A stretch of DNA of 47,270 nucleotides from Trichinella spiralis (GCA_000181795.3 CM012954.1:6407557-6454826); one strand, 5' to 3'; shown: positions 1 through 13,250, numbered from the stretch's first letter. Notes: generated by a model from the sequence alone, not told the origin. Numbers and translations are program-made.

Positions 1-510
1 AAAGGATAAAAAAAGTAGATCCTCAAACCGTAATTATACTGAATAATGTTTCTACTGTGCTTCAAACGTTCTTTGTTGTATTCCAATTTATTTGCATAAT
101 TCTTACGTCATTTGTACGTTTGATGCTGAATTCAAATTTCAGTGTGAAATAGTTAGTATCCTTATAAGTGGATAATTCTTTGGTAGATACTGTATTTTTT
201 ATTTTGTAACTTTTGCATTGATAATGTCAGTCAATTTTGTAGCTTTTTATAGTGTAATTATGTTTCAGTCTACTGTGCAGTTTGCAGAATGTAAAATAAG
301 TATGCAAATTAATATGCCGTGAAGAATTTTTATTTTGATAATTTGTTAAAAGTAAAGTTTAATAATGGTTTTTTGAAAGACGAATAGTGTTCGATGTTTT
401 GAAGTTTTTCAAATAACTGTTGATAGATTTTGAAAAGCTACATTAGTTGTAATTCTAATTTTTGTCGTTTAGTTGCCTGTTGCGAGTAGATAGTTTTCAT
501 CAACGAAATT
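1..510. other. Upstream region of COPS2
   Basis: AT-rich sequence with no open frame of note before the COPS2 start codon at 511. It should hold the promoter and 5' untranslated region. I see no TATA-box arrangement or other element that I would name with confidence. Confidence 0.5.
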
Positions 511-1980
511 ATGGCTGACGAAGAAATGGAATATATGGACGAGCAGTACGATTTTGAGTATTCGGATGATAGTTACAACGAACACGACTTTGATCTAGAA
601 AATCAATATTACAACAGCAAAGCGATGAAATCTTCCGATCCGAAAGCTGCCTTCGAAAGTTTTGAAAAAGTTTTAGAAATGGAACGTGAAAAAGGTGAAT
701 GGGGTTTCAAGAGCTTGAAGCAGATGGTGAAAATTTCATATTCCATGGGGATGTGGGAACAGATGATGGATTGTTACATGAAATTGTTAACGTACATCAG
801 AGGGGCAGTTTCTCGGAACTATTCGGAAAAATCAATAACCAACTTGTTGGAGTTTATGTCCAGTTCGAGCAAGAAGGATTTGTTGGAAAAAGTGTACGAA
901 GCAACATTGAACGCATTGAAAGAGTTGCGCAACGAACGTCTCTGGTTCAAGACGAATATCCGATTGGCGAAATTGTTTTTGGACAGAAAAGATTTTGAAC
1001 GCACCTCTGAAGTGATTAAAGAACTTCGCACGTCTTGTAAAACGGAAGATGACAATTTGGATGAAAACAAAAAGGGAACGCAGCTTCTGGAAATTTACGC
1101 CCTTGAAATTCAAATGTACACCGAACAGAAGAACAACGCTCAGCTGAAAGTATGAATTAATACAAAATTATTGCTGTTTTCATGCTATTCGTCGTTCAAT
1201 TCTATCTTATTTTAAGGAACTGTATGAACAATCTTTGCGTATTAAATCCGGCATTCCACATCCATTAACAATGGGTATAATTCGTGAATGCGGTGGAAAA
1301 ATGCATTTACGCGAAGGGGAGTTTCAGTTGGCTCATCAAGATTTTTTTGAAGCTTTCAAAAGCTATGATGAGTCTGGAAATGCTAGGCGCATTCGTTGTT
1401 TGAAATACGTTGTCCTAGCCAACATGCTTGTGCAATCGAACATTAATCCATTCGACTCACAAGAGACCAAAGCTTATCAAAATGATCCAGAAATTTTGGC
1501 AATGACCAAATTAGTCAGGTAAAGTGCAATGCAGAAATATTGAATTAATCTCTTTGAAGCATCATTTTATTTATGTTCTTGTTTATTTCTAGAGCTTATC
1601 AAGATCAAGATGTTGTTGAATTCCAGAAGATCATAGAAGAAGATCATGCGTACATTATGACTGACGAATTTATTTGCGAACGTCTTCAAGATTTATTGCG
1701 TAACGTTCGCACCAAAGTGCTTATTCAAACAATAAAACCGTACACTCAAATTCGACTCAAGCAAGTGGCCCAAACTCTGCGCATGGAGGAAGCGGATGTC
1801 GTCGAACTACTTGCCAAGTGCATTTTAGATAAAGAATTTCAAGGAAAATTAGACTGCAAAAATGGACTGCTTATTATTGAGAAAGAAAACACCGCCGATT
1901 CCGCCTATTGTCGAGCGATGGATTCACTGTTGCACAGTCTGTCGAAAATTTCCGCAAAAGCAATGGAACAACTGATATGA
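511..1980 (+). CDS. COPS2: COP9 signalosome complex subunit 2 (CSN2)
   Basis: Scaffold subunit of the COP9 signalosome, which removes NEDD8 from cullins and so controls cullin-RING ubiquitin ligases in nucleus and cytosol. Three exons: 511-1149, 1217-1518 and 1593-1980, with introns of 67 and 74 bp. They join in frame to 442 residues, against 443 in human. The start follows the family: an acidic N-terminus, then the landmark [11 protein letters not shown]. Other nearly invariant stretches are [37 protein letters not shown] (ending at the first junction), then [27 protein letters not shown] and NPFDSQE. The C-terminal third is the PCI/winged-helix region (IKPYTQIRL onward). The frame crosses both junctions without a break. 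MOB3 follows on the same strand 426 bp downstream. Identification is very secure; only fine splice choices are by eye. Confidence 0.97.
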
Positions 1981-2047
1981 ACAAATTACCACGCCAAGAT
2001 TTTATTATTTTAATGGTCTGTTAGTCGGCTAGTAGATTTATTTGAAA

Positions 2048-2053
2048 AATAAA
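2048..2053 (+). terminator. COPS2 poly(A) signal
   Basis: Canonical AATAAA 67 bp after the COPS2 stop codon and before the MOB3 start, in the expected place for 3' end formation. Confidence 0.6.
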
Positions 2054-2406
2054 CAAATAGTGATTGCATTTTTGTTTGTATATGGGAAAATTTTTATCAT
2101 TTCTTATCTTTGCAAATGCAGTTTTTCTGCCTTTCAGGTTTTCGGCATGTTTGCTTTTTAATTGATAAAAAATACATGATTCATGCGCATAAAGTATTCT
2201 TCAGTATTTAAAATGTATCGTTAACTTACCTTAACGATACGGTAACTGCATCATCAATTTTTCAGTGTTATTCTAATGATAATCAAGGTTTCATAGTTTT
2301 TACAGTACGCCATTATACGATATCTTCTGTTTATTCAAGCACTCCCTAGCCGCGCCTGTTTATTGCCTTTGTTTGAATTTAGTTCAACTGCTCTGCTTGG
2401 ACCGCA

Positions 2407-3689
2407 ATGTCTTTCGCTCTCTTTGACTTTTTGAACGCTTACAAAGATCGTGTAAGTTTCTACTTTGCAGCTAATCAGCTTAAATTATTTTCATTATTTA
2501 TCAATCTTGTTGCGTAATCGGAAAGCACACGTAATCTTTGTTTATTTTTCGACTTGTATATCAGAATACATGTTGAAATGTGTCAAGTGTTTTACTCTGA
2601 GAAATACTTTTAAATAATTTAAATGCTATCAGTTTACTGTACGACAGAATTTAGGTGCATTTAGAAGAAATTATTCAAAAGAATAACACTGGTTATTTTT
2701 ATCAAATTGAAAATTGATGATAATCATGGGTGTGAATAATTGCAGACATTTCGTCCAAAGAAACGTTTTGTTCCCGGCTCTGTGCGTTATAAATTGCACA
2801 AATATGCCCAGGCGAGCTTGCATTCAGGGTTGGACTTCCGAGATGCAGTTCAGCTGCCTCCAAATGAAGATGTGAACGATTGGATTGCTGTTCACGGTCA
2901 GCAGCTAAACTTTTTTCTCATTTTGCAAACGTTTGTTACAGTTTCTCTGTTTTGTAGTTGTTGACTTTTTCAATCGAATTAACCTCCTTTATGGTACAAT
3001 TAGTGAATACTGCAATGAAAAGACGTGCCCTTTCATGAGCGGAGGACAAAAGTTTCAGAATGCTTTTTATTTAAAAATAAGCGTGTTTTATTGTTCGATT
3101 GCTTTTCAGATATGAATATCTGTGGCAGGATGATGATCAGTATAAAAAACCAACTCGTCTTCCGGCTCCAGTTTACATAAGTCTTTTGATGGATTGGATA
3201 GAAGACAAAATTAATGACCAGAACAGTTTTCCCGTTGATCCGAGTAGGCATGACGACCAAACTGTTTTATGAATATTTTACCAAATTTGCATTGTGCTTA
3301 CATTTTAGGCGTCCCGTTTCCTAGTAATTTTCGAAAATTATGCAGCAAAATATTGACACGGTTGTTTCGTGTTTTTGTCCACGTTTACATTCATCACTTT
3401 GAACGGTTGATTCAAATTGGAGGCGTAAGAATTGTTTTTTATCTTTATTTTTGTACTTTTATTAAATTATTTTTTTAATTAAGGAGGCGCATGTGAATAC
3501 CTGTTACAAGCATTTCTATTATTTTGTCACTGAATACAGACTGGTAAGCCAGAAAGAATTAGACGCACTGGTAAGTGGAGTGTAATTTTTTCTTTTTATT
3601 TACTTGACATTTTTATACAGCATTCTATTTTTTTTCTACAGAAAGATTTAACTCGAAAATTAATTCCTTTAAAATCTGGTAAAGATTGA
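2407..3689 (+). CDS. MOB3: MOB kinase activator 3 (MOB3/MOBKL2 type)
   Basis: Small zinc-binding adaptor of the MOB family, which binds NDR/LATS or MST kinases in Hippo-type signalling. Seven exons: 2407-2451, 2746-2896, 2958-3051, 3110-3243, 3309-3424, 3484-3570 and 3642-3689, encoding 224 residues (family about 216). The class is MOB3 rather than MOB1: [43 protein letters not shown] (across a junction) and [14 protein letters not shown] all follow the MOB3 pattern. The zinc ligands typical of the fold are present, two Cys in EYCNEKTCP and two His in HVYIHHF. One oddity is DPSVPFP where most family members have a Gly before VPFP; this falls at the exon 4/5 junction. The first exon codes only 15 residues. 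Introns are 57-294 bp. Confidence 0.93.
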
Positions 3690-3860
3690 TGACAAATGCA
3701 GTAATGGAAGCAAAGTAAACCCGGATGTTCTTCGTCTAGTCAATGATTTTCCTGTTGTCTGTTTTTGTTACGGTGTGATTTCATTGTGCTGTTGTTAAAA
3801 TTATCTGTTTTCATTGGTTTCATTTTAAACTTGTTCATTCTCGATCTATTTATTTTCAGA

Positions 3861-3866
3861 AATAAA
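3861..3866 (+). terminator. MOB3 poly(A) signal
   Basis: AATAAA 171 bp after the MOB3 stop. A second AATAAA lies about 110 bp further on, so the exact end is uncertain. Confidence 0.45.
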
Positions 3867-4181
3867 TTGTCTTTTTTTATTTAGTTGTTGGGCAAAATAA
3901 TTATAATTACTTTTGAAATCCTTATGTTTTTTTTATCACTTAACTTGAATTAATTGCACGAATGTAGAAAATAAATATTCGTTGATGAATAGCGAAAGAA
4001 TTTGCAAATTTTATCTCTATTTACATTGACATATAGGCCGTTGGTCGATTCGATCTGTTGTTCAGTGTGTTTGTTGATTGATCATCAGTGTACTTTTCAG
4101 CGTTGTATTTAAATGCAACTCACGACGGGTTTACTTTCCCATAAAAGTTAACAGCATGTAAACAGTTTGCTGTGTACAAGC

Positions 4182-4268
4182 ATGGAACAACAGCCATTTG
4201 TAAGTAAAGTCTTTCAAAGATACCGTTCCATTGTCAATGCCAAATGCAGGTTAATATTATTGACAAAG
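4182..4268 (+). other. Two candidate micro-exons upstream of PRIMPOL
   Basis: ATGGAACAACAGCCATTT (4182-4199) is followed directly by a strong donor GTAAGT. A 50 bp gap ends in TGCAG, and 19 bases (4250-4268, coding VNIIDK plus one base) are followed by GTATGT. One base is left over. The acceptor ending at 5258 just before PRIMPOL accepts exactly one leftover base and reads VWNG into the PRIMPOL methionine at 5273. The result would be a PRIMPOL N-terminus extended by 16 residues, with an intron of about 0.99 kb. The phase match could be chance, and the main methionine is sufficient on its own. Confidence 0.3.
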
Positions 4269-5272
4269 GTATGTTTTATCGGTTGTGTTGTTGTTGTTTG
4301 TTAACTAAGAGAAGCTTGATCAGTGTTGATTTGTTGGTATCATTTTTGACAGACTGATTGATGAAAGAATGATGCTTCAAGTGGTCTGTTTGGTCTAATG
4401 AGTATTTAATGTGGAATTCAGTTTCTTTTTGAAAAATTTTCGATTTTCACATTTCAACCTGATTTCAACAGCTTCACCAAGGCGCTGTGCTATTATTAGT
4501 ATTATTATTATTGGCATTTTTGATATTGAATAGGCTAGTTTGAGATGGTTTTCCTGTTTTCTTTTGCTAATTTGATGATGAATCTTCAACGTCATGAAAA
4601 GCGCGTTCAGCGTGACGAAAAGGCAAAATTTCAAATGTCTCTTCCATCATGCTTGATTTGTTTGCGAAATTTCACAAGTGACAAGACGTGATTGAAACTT
4701 TCATTTTCACTTCTTCAAAATTGAACTGACACGCGGAATAATAATAATAATTCCACGGGCGAGAAGGGAAAATAAATTAACATTTGTTCACAAAAGAATT
4801 TGAAGCGTTTTTTCAAGTTTCCATTGGTAAAAACCATCGACTGGCGTGCAACTGGAACACTTCAAAGCACATACTGATTCGTATATGTTTATTTCTTTTT
4901 TTTCCTTAGGTTTGGAATTTATCAATTTTGAACCATTTTATTCAATTTTATAGTAGTTTGTTCGAATGAACAGTTCCCAAATTTATACAACAGCCATTGA
5001 TTGTTATCATGGCGATGATTGAAATTTTTGCCAACTTTCGCCTACTAGTTTGTTCTGAACTGAACTGAATATCCATCTGATAAATATCGTTTAACATGTT
5101 AAAGGCAATTAAGTATAAACAACATTCACAAAAATATTTTTCCAGAACATAAAAATGGAAAGCAGTATATAATTTTAAAACAAGTAGGTTCAAATTTTTG
5201 TAACCTAAAATTTGTATACTGTAAAAGCGGGAGAAAGCTAGCTGTCCATCTAGTAGGGCAGTTTGGAATGGG

Positions 5273-7062
5273 ATGTCATTTCCAACTATTTCGTCGAGTT
5301 CTTTTTACGGACAGCGCCCCAAAGCACCATCCAATGGCTTGTTGCAGCGCATTGAAGACAGTGTAAAAAAGTTCAAAGAGCATCCACTTGTATCTCCGCG
5401 TCGGTGCTCGTTGCACGATGACAAATATTGCTGGAAAATATTTCGACGTCAAAACGAAGCTCTCACTTATTTGAAATCATGCTCCAGTAGTGAACCGTTG
5501 AAATTGTTCTGTTTCGAATCGATTTCCATGCCTGCAGGCTGTCGTACCTTTCTCATCTCAACTGTTAGTCATTTTTGGAATGTGTACAAGAACCTTCCTG
5601 AATTCGGGCGTCACTGTTACGAGGTGATTCGTGAAGCTACCCGTTGTCGATTGTACTTTGATTTGGAATTCTATTTCAACTCGAATCCAAGCCACAATGG
5701 TGAGCAGTGTGTTCAAATGTGAGTGGAATTGTGAAAATTTGTTTTTATTCTTTATAAAAGTCTATTCCACACGAAAAATTAATGCTTACGTTGAAATTAT
5801 GAAAATCGAACTCTGAAACTTTTCAAATATACATATGTCTGTATACTGTCTTTTTTTAATTTTGAAATAATACTTGATTTCTGCGTTTTACTGACAAATG
5901 TACAGTATGTCTTCTTGTACTGTCGAAGGGAAGAATAATAATCAAGTTTAATTGTGTTTTTGTAAATTTATTTACTGTAAAGTTGAAATTAATTTATTTC
6001 AATTTTAGATTTGTTTCTTTTTTATGTGAAAGAATTCACGAATCGTTTGGCATTGAATGTACGTACAGCTGTATAGTGGATTTGGATGCCAGTACGGAAA
6101 AGAAGTTCAGTCGTCATTTGATAGTGCATTTGCCCGAAAATGCGGTATTTGAAGACAATTTGAGTGTGGGCAATTTTGTGAAAGATCTCTGCGCCCGTTT
6201 GAAATCCATGTCCACAGAAGAACGTCGTGATCGTTCTCTGGAACAGTTGTTCGTAATCAACGACGACGGGCAGGAGACGTTGATCTGCGATCTGGGCGTT
6301 TACACGAGAAATCGAAATTTCCGCCTTTTCCTATCCAGCAAGATGAATCAGAAAAATCCACTGAAATTGGCCAAAGCTTGCGAATTTTACACAGCTCGTG
6401 GCATTCAGCCGTCGGAGCAAGAGGTCTTTTTCGATTCTTTGATTGAAGTGCTCGACGAAAAAGAAGCGAACGTGCTTGCTTGCACTAGTGACAAGTTTGC
6501 ACATTCTGTGAAGCATGCGGCACAGCAGCATTCTGAGCATTCGACGTTGAAAAATCAAGACGGTATATTGGAAGGCCGCCATGAAAGATCACCATTTCCG
6601 GAAATAGACTGCTTCTTTGAAGATTATTTGCAACGGCAGAATCCAGCCGCGGCGGTGCGTAGTTGGATTTATTTCAAAAATTGCCAACAGCTATTATTAG
6701 CCGTCAATCGTCGATTTCGCTATTGTCATCGTATTGGCCGAGAGCATCGTCGCAATCACATTATGTACATGGTCGATTTGAAAAGGGCCGTCTTTTACCA
6801 GAAATGCTTCGATCCGGATTGTCAAGCGGTCAATTATCGTTCCAATGATTTTGTGCTTCCTGACAACGTGGCCCAAAGCATTCGACAGACGCTTCAATTA
6901 CAAGAGGAACAGCAGCAAAATGCAACGCATACCCCAAGCGTTGCTTCGTCCAGCGGATCTCATTGGACTTTGTTGAACGAGAGCACCACTGATGAAGAAT
7001 TACTGGCTTTGATCGCTCACTACGAATGTAATTTCCAACACATTCAGCACTGTGCACACTGA
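5273..7062 (+). CDS. PRIMPOL: Primase-polymerase (PrimPol)
   Basis: Archaeo-eukaryotic primase that can start DNA chains and reprime past lesions in nuclear and mitochondrial DNA. Two exons, 5273-5718 and 6009-7062, join to 499 residues (human about 560). Catalytic motif I is RLYFDLEF with the D-x-E pair at residues 130 and 132. Motif II is KFSRHLIVHL with S183/H185. Motif III is ICDLGVYTRNRNFRL with D243. The UL52-type zinc knuckle is complete, with C388, H395, C415 and C420 spaced 7-20-5, the same spacing as I recall for the human protein. The C-terminal tail is short but keeps an acidic helix-like stretch (TTDEELLALIAHYE) where vertebrate PrimPol carries its RPA-binding motifs. Nothing suggests inactivation. 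An alternative, slightly longer N-terminus is possible (see 4182-4268). Confidence 0.95.
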
Positions 7063-8287
7063 ATCGATGTTCGAAATATTTCGAATATATGCATTTCAAA
7101 AAATATTTCAATTTTGTTGTAAGTTGACATTGTCAATTGATTATTTTAGCATTTGCATTGTTCGTAATATTGTAATAGTTGTAGAAAGTAAAAGTGAGAT
7201 ATATTGTATTTTCTTTTGCAGTTTTTATCAAATGTAATTCTTTTTCAGTGGTTACCTACCTATGCATGATATGCAGTATTTCATATTCGGTTTGCTTGAT
7301 GGATATACTTGCAAAAGTCTTATTTTATTGAAGTAATATTTACATTATCAAATGTAAATATTAAGAGGCAGTACAAATGGAGAAGAAATGCGTAATTACT
7401 TTGCCCTCAAGGAAAGCATCAGTATGTAAATGAGGGAATAAAAATAGTTCACTTCAATACCTAAGGTAAATAGTAATTTGCTATATAAATCTGTGTTCAT
7501 AGTTGGCTTTCTGAGTATGTAATTACGCTGTTAAACTGGGCGTCGCAATTTCATACTGCAAACTTGCAGGTAAGAAATAATTTTCATTCTTATCTTTTAT
7601 ACTCATTTTTCTCGTTTATTTATTATATTCTTATTATTCTTTTTCATTTTTTTATTCCGTCATGACTTCGTTCGTCATTACGTAACTAAGTACTGTATCA
7701 GTTGATCATTTGTTGAACTTATGAACAAATATGATTTTTAACAAACTCGCCACACTGTATCTGACTGTTATTTTTATCTTTTCGCTTTATTGCAATTTGT
7801 TTAGCTCAGATATATCGTCTCCTTTTATAAATTTCATGGTTTTTTCATCAAACGAACGAAACCATATAGTTTGTTAGAGTTGATTGACCAAAATAGTGCA
7901 ATGTTTTACGAGAAAACATTCAAATAACAAATAACGTTCTATTCTATAGTGAAGTTCCTAATGTTGTAATAGAATTTCTGGCTGACACGATTACTTCTAT
8001 TCCATTCATATATTATTTAGTGATTTTCTTCACATATCTATACAATGAATCAGAAATTTAAGACTAAAACAACTGAAAGCAGAATATTTTGCAAGCACGC
8101 AAAGACCTGTTTACCATTATTATTTGTTGCAATATGCTGCTCTGCTAGTATCTATTACTGGAATGCACATTTGTTCATTTTCAATCTTTTGAATGTGTTT
8201 ACTGTTTTCTACATATTAGAAAGCAACTTATCTATCACTGAATTTTGAAGGCGTTTCAGAAATTTATTTTCGAATTACTTTATCCAT
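7063..8287. other. PRIMPOL 3' region to palindrome edge
   Basis: AT-rich stretch with the PRIMPOL 3' end. Only short open frames occur, including a 67-residue frame at 8045-8248 with one hydrophobic segment but no recognisable family and no codon-like signal. I see no gene here. The palindrome begins near 8288, where sequence resembling the later repeat units first appears. Confidence 0.5.
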
Positions 8288-9880
8288 GATGCTTGTATGC
8301 CAATCGCTGATACAGTGGAATCAATTGCAGGATGGTCATGAAGTCGATTGTATGATCAGTAAAGCGCTGTTGCGTCAGTCTGAATTTCATGTGATCCCCT
8401 GCAACTATTATAGGGGACCTGCTGCATGACTGATAGAAGCTTGTATGCCATACGTTCATATACGCCTTCCATACTTCAAGCTAGACGGCTGCGGACCGCT
8501 GCGCACAACTTGCTATCCATCCTTGAAAAAACAACTATCGTTTGTCGCGGAGTTTGGTAAGACATTTAACATTAATAGATTGTGCGCAGTCATGCGATTA
8601 TGATCCCAAAGATTGAGGAGGGAAAGATTATTTCAATTTCTGACAGCCTCCTTTCTTCTATTATAGAACAAATTCACTGTGTTTCAACAAGATCAAAGAT
8701 CGCGCTGATCTTCGTGCATTCTCCTCCTGCAATTCTGTTATGACTTTGAACAATGGCCAGGATCTATCCCAACGGCACTGGTTGCCAGGGCATTGTTTTC
8801 AGCGATAAAAAGGTGAGAACAGCTCTCGGCAGCTGTCTTCCTATCATGTATAGTTATTTTCGATTTCCTGGAAATGACATTACCCAATGAAGTATTCTTG
8901 CAGCCACTGTATGCACAGCTGCTGATATTAGTCACCGGATGTTGATCCTCATCACTTGTGAAGCTGCCCAGTGGAGCGGTTTTACTCCATGATCGCATAT
9001 AGATACTAAAGACAGCTCCGTGCCTAACAAAACAGGCATGAATATTGTTTAAGCTGATCGTGTACTCCCATGATTCTTGAAGAAGGAACTCAGAATTATT
9101 TTCTCATTTAAATCTTTTAAATCAATTGACAAAACAGGTCGAATTGCATATGACGCATCCCTGACTTCTTCCCCGCTACCACTATTTCCAATGTTGTAGG
9201 CATACATGCTTTCCTACTTAACTCTGGTGATCCAGCACCTTCTGCCGAAACAGTCGAAGTTGCCAGTCTATCTTTGATTACAAGAAAAGCATTCGTGCAA
9301 TACAAATTATTGCATCATCTAATTTCGAGCAGGTAAATTCAATCAATACAATAATTGTATTTCAGGTTATTTTTAGCATTCTGCAATGCTTCAGATTGAT
9401 GAATTTTCGTTTCAGCGAATCTTAGCAATATAATTTGCATAATGATGCAATTTGACGTAATAATATGAAATGGGTAAATAAAAACGTAATAAATTTCATC
9501 GTCTAATTTAATAACGTTGTTCATAATGTTCATTGCACTGCACTATTACAAATAGAGAATCAGGTTGTTCCACCGGAGACAAGTGCTTTGTAATTTGCAT
9601 AATTTACATATTATTACGATTGAATAAGAGTACTTTGTTCGCGTTGAATTATTCAGTTCAGTGCCATGCTGTTCGTCAGGCACGTGGTCAACTATATATC
9701 CGCTCCTTGACGCTTCCATGAATAACCGGTAACAGTGATTTGATATTGCAGTTATGGTCTGCTTTGCATGTCATTTGTATTACTTTACTAATGTGGTGTA
9801 TGGTAACTGACGGTTCCCCATTTCTTTCTGTTGGTACTATTATTGCTAATTTTCAGATACTCACATCAAATACTGAACGG
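8288..9880 (+). repeat. Left-arm repeat unit U1
   Basis: First of two head-to-tail units of about 1.59 kb. It starts at the block around TTGTATGCCAATCGCTGA (near 8295) and ends in the block with CTCACATCAAATACTGAA (near 9860). The start of U2 follows at once. Both units share a run beginning with a GTCGATTGTATGATCAG block, a middle CTTCTGCCGAAACAGTC block and an end block CTAATTTTCAGA. The upstream edge at 8288 is abrupt: flanking sequence there does not resemble the U1/U2 junction. Confidence 0.8.
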
Positions 9881-11515
9881 ATGCTTTTATGCCAATCGAT
9901 GACACAGTGGGATCAACTGCTGGACGGTCATGAAGTCGATTGTATGATCAGTAAAGCGCTGTTGCGTCAGTCTGAATTTCATGTGATCCCCTGCCACTCT
10001 TATAGGTGACTTGCTGCATGATTGATAGAAGCTTGTATGCCGTACGTTCATATGCGCCTTCCATACTCCAAGCTAGACGACTGCGGACTGCTGCGCACAA
10101 CTTGCTGTCCATCTTTGAGAAAACAACTATCGTTTGTCGTGGAGTGTGGTAAGACATGTAACATTAATAGATTGTGCGCTCTCATGCGATTATGATCCCA
10201 AATATTGAGGAGAGAAACATGATCTCAATTTCTGACAGCCGCCTACTATAGAACAAATTCACTGTGTTTCAGCAAGATCAAAGATCGCGCTGATCTTCGT
10301 GCATTCTTCTCCTGCAATTCTGTTATGACATTGAACAATGGCTAGGATGCATCCCAACGGCACTGGTTGCCAGGGCATTGTTTTAGCGATGAGAAAGGTG
10401 AGAACAGCTCTCGGCAACTGCCTTCCTATCATGTATACTTATTTTCGATTTCCTGGAAATGACATAGTACCCAATGAAGTATTCTTGCCGCCACAGTATG
10501 CAAAGCTGCTGATATTAGTCAGCGGATGTTGATCCTCATCGCTGGTGAAGCTGCCCAGTGGAGCGGTTTTACTCCATGATCGCATATGGATACTGAAAAC
10601 AGCTCCGTGCCTAACAAAACAGGCATGAATATTGTTCAAACTGATCCTGTACTTCCATGATTCTTGAAGAAGGAACTCAGAATTATTTCCTCATTTAAAT
10701 CTTTTAAATCAATTGACAAAACAGGTCGAATTGCATATGACGCATCCCTGACTTCTTCCCTGCTACTATAATTTTCAATGTTGTAGGCATACATGCTCTA
10801 CCCCTTAACTCTGGTGATCCAGCACCTTCTGCCGAAACAGTCGATGTTGCCAGTCTATCTTTGATTACAAGAAAAGCATTCGTGCAACAATTATTGCATC
10901 ATCTAATTTCGAGCAGGTAAATAAAATCAATACAATAATTGTATTTCCGGTTATTTTTAGTAATTTGCAATGCTTCAGGTTGAATTTTCGTTTCAGCGAA
11001 TGTTAGCAATATAATTTGCATAATGATGCAATTTGACGTAATAATATGAAGTGGGTAAATAAAAACGTAATAAATTTCATCGTCTAATTTAATAATGTTG
11101 TTCATAATGTTCATTCCACTGCACTATTACAAATAGAGAATCAGGTTGTTCCACCGGAGGCAAGTGCTTATGTGATTTGCATAATTTGCATATTATTATA
11201 GATTGTATAAGAGTACTTTGTTTGCATTTAACTATTCAATTCGCTGCCATGCTATTCATCGGGCACGTGGTCAACTATATTTTCGCTTCTTAACGCTTAT
11301 GTTTAGGCACCTTAATCAAATAACGCTGTCATATTACTCTATCGCTTTCATGAATAACCGGTAAGAATAATTTTTGATATTGTAGTTGTGTTATGCTTTG
11401 CATGTTATTTGTATTACTCTACTAATATGGGGTATGGTAACTGACGGGTCTCTTTCTCTCTTTTTTTCTGTTATTATTATTGTTGCTAATTTTCAGAAGC
11501 TCACATCAAATGCTG
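9881..11515 (+). repeat. Left-arm repeat unit U2
   Basis: Second direct copy of the 1.6 kb unit, with many single-base differences and small indels relative to U1. It includes about 45 extra bases near 11295-11350 before the CATGAATAACCGG block. It ends at the sequence GCTGAAGACGAATAAG (about 11510-11526), where the inner part of the arm begins. Confidence 0.8.
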
Positions 11516-12329
11516 AAGACGAATAAGTAAGTATGACTGTTTTTTATCATGACCTAACTGCACTGATATAATTTGTTTTCAGAATTTCCATTATTTCATA
11601 TTTATATCAGTCAATGTGAAACAATCATATTATGAAGAGTAATAGATAATGAAACAGTGCATCATAATAAGTTTTTACTGATTTTTATTTATAGTTATGG
11701 TTTTATCCAGATTCTGGAAATTTCCGTAATGTTGAAATTGTTCTTTAGCAACGCCAGTAACACCACATCACTTTATTCCTAACTGCCACATTATGTAAGT
11801 AATATCATAGTAGACATTTTTAATGTCAATTTTATGTTTACATGTACACAACAAGTAAGTAAAACAATGTCTCTGCTCCATTGATAACACTGCGTCCAGT
11901 TTTTATAAACTGAAAATAGCAATTGCAATGATACTTATATATGAAACAGTCATTATGAAAAGTAATTGAAGACGAATAACAGTGCATCATAATTTCTAAA
12001 TTCCATTTGTTTTTAATCGGTATTTATTATTTAATCCGTTTTTTGGTTTAATCATCTTCCTGTCGATGCTTTTACCGTGCAAATCAAGTGTTCCAAGTGT
12101 TCCTCTTCTGAGCTACTTCATCGTAAGAGTAAGAATGAATTGGATAGAAGAAATCAGGATTCGAAGAGGTTTGGATTCGCAATACCATGTGCCACAGTGG
12201 TTGCTGATGTTGCCATCATAGTGTTCATAAAAGGTAGGGCAAAAGTAAGTATTGAATTTGTTGAATTAAATAGCAGGAAGATGCGAGTATTAAATGTATA
12301 TTGAACGATATAACATCTATAATAACAGA

Positions 12330-13250
12330 TTTCGTTATCTCAACCGAACTTTTTTCATGTTCTTTTTGCTCTGGAAACTGTGGTACGTCAGGCTCCCATC
12401 AATTCGTTTTAAATGTGGCATCACAAACATCGGGAAGTATTGAATTTGCTCCTGATTGCAGTTAAATACGTAAAGTGTGCACATTTTATCCACGGCAGCA
12501 TTGCATTATCACCATTAAGCAAGTACGACGTTTTTTCTGATGGCTCTTTGATTTGAAGTTGACGCGATGCCGTTCCTCAGTGGTACTAGTGTGGTTTCAC
12601 TTATCATAAGAGTAAGAAAGAATTAGATGATTGTAATTGTAGCAGATTACGTTGAGACAGTAGAGTAGTGTTCGTATATATTCTGCCAACGTATTAGTGG
12701 CAGTTGCTTTCAGTGCGTTCCCAATGTGATATGACAAAAATTAAGTTGTTTTTGTTTATAATAGCTGTGGATTACGTCTTCTCATGAAGCCTGTACTGTT
12801 GCCAACCTGTGTTCGCCTGGAATTCATGGCGTTTCCTAGCCGTTCCACTGTGCCTTTGCTTATCACAAATAGAAAGAAGGAATTCGACATTGTTTATGGT
12901 AGTAATCAAATGCGTTAAATCAATATAACTAGTATGTCGCTCAGTATCCTGGTATTTTGTTTTTGATAGCAGTAGATTATAGATAAGAGAATTGCCGTTC
13001 AGTCGCCGCCGTGAAGGCCTTTCCTACAGGTTCCAATGTATTGTTCGTTATTACATGGGTAAGGAAGTATTTTTCATAGTAGCAGATTACAATCAAAGAG
13101 TTCCTACTGATGCCGTTGCATATTGATTGAATTTGCCGTGGAGGCGTTCCATTGCGGTCACAGTGTTGCTTATTTAATGTTTCCTTTAATGTTTTAGTGC
13201 GTAACTGTGAAGATTAGAGCTGCATCCTGAATGACCGCTATCGAATAACG
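12330..13250 (+). repeat. Degenerate 150-200 bp direct repeats, inner left arm
   Basis: Four or more weakly similar modules follow one another. Each has a GGCGTTCC- or CCGTTCC-like start, a CACTGTG/CAGTGTTG-like core, a CTTATCAC-like block, an AAGTAAGAAAG- or GTAAGGAAG-like block and a GTAGCAGATTAC-like end; examples lie near 12570-12660, 12830-12900 and 13010-13095. The inverted counterpart is 15060-15960 in the right arm, for instance TAATCTGCAACTATTAC near 15537. The divergence suggests this is the oldest part of the structure. Confidence 0.55.

Larger units (their letters stand above)
3690..5272. other. MOB3-PRIMPOL interval
   Basis: About 1.6 kb between the MOB3 stop and the main PRIMPOL start. 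It carries the MOB3 3' end, two short ATT/AAT runs (about 4490-4515 and 4736-4750), and a pair of tiny exon-like segments at 4182-4199 and 4250-4268 described separately. Open frames on the minus strand here are short, AT-driven and show no family resemblance. Confidence 0.5.

Noticed and set aside
4948-5193. 81-residue minus-strand frame upstream of PRIMPOL
   Set aside because: AT-driven composition, no family resemblance, no splice context.
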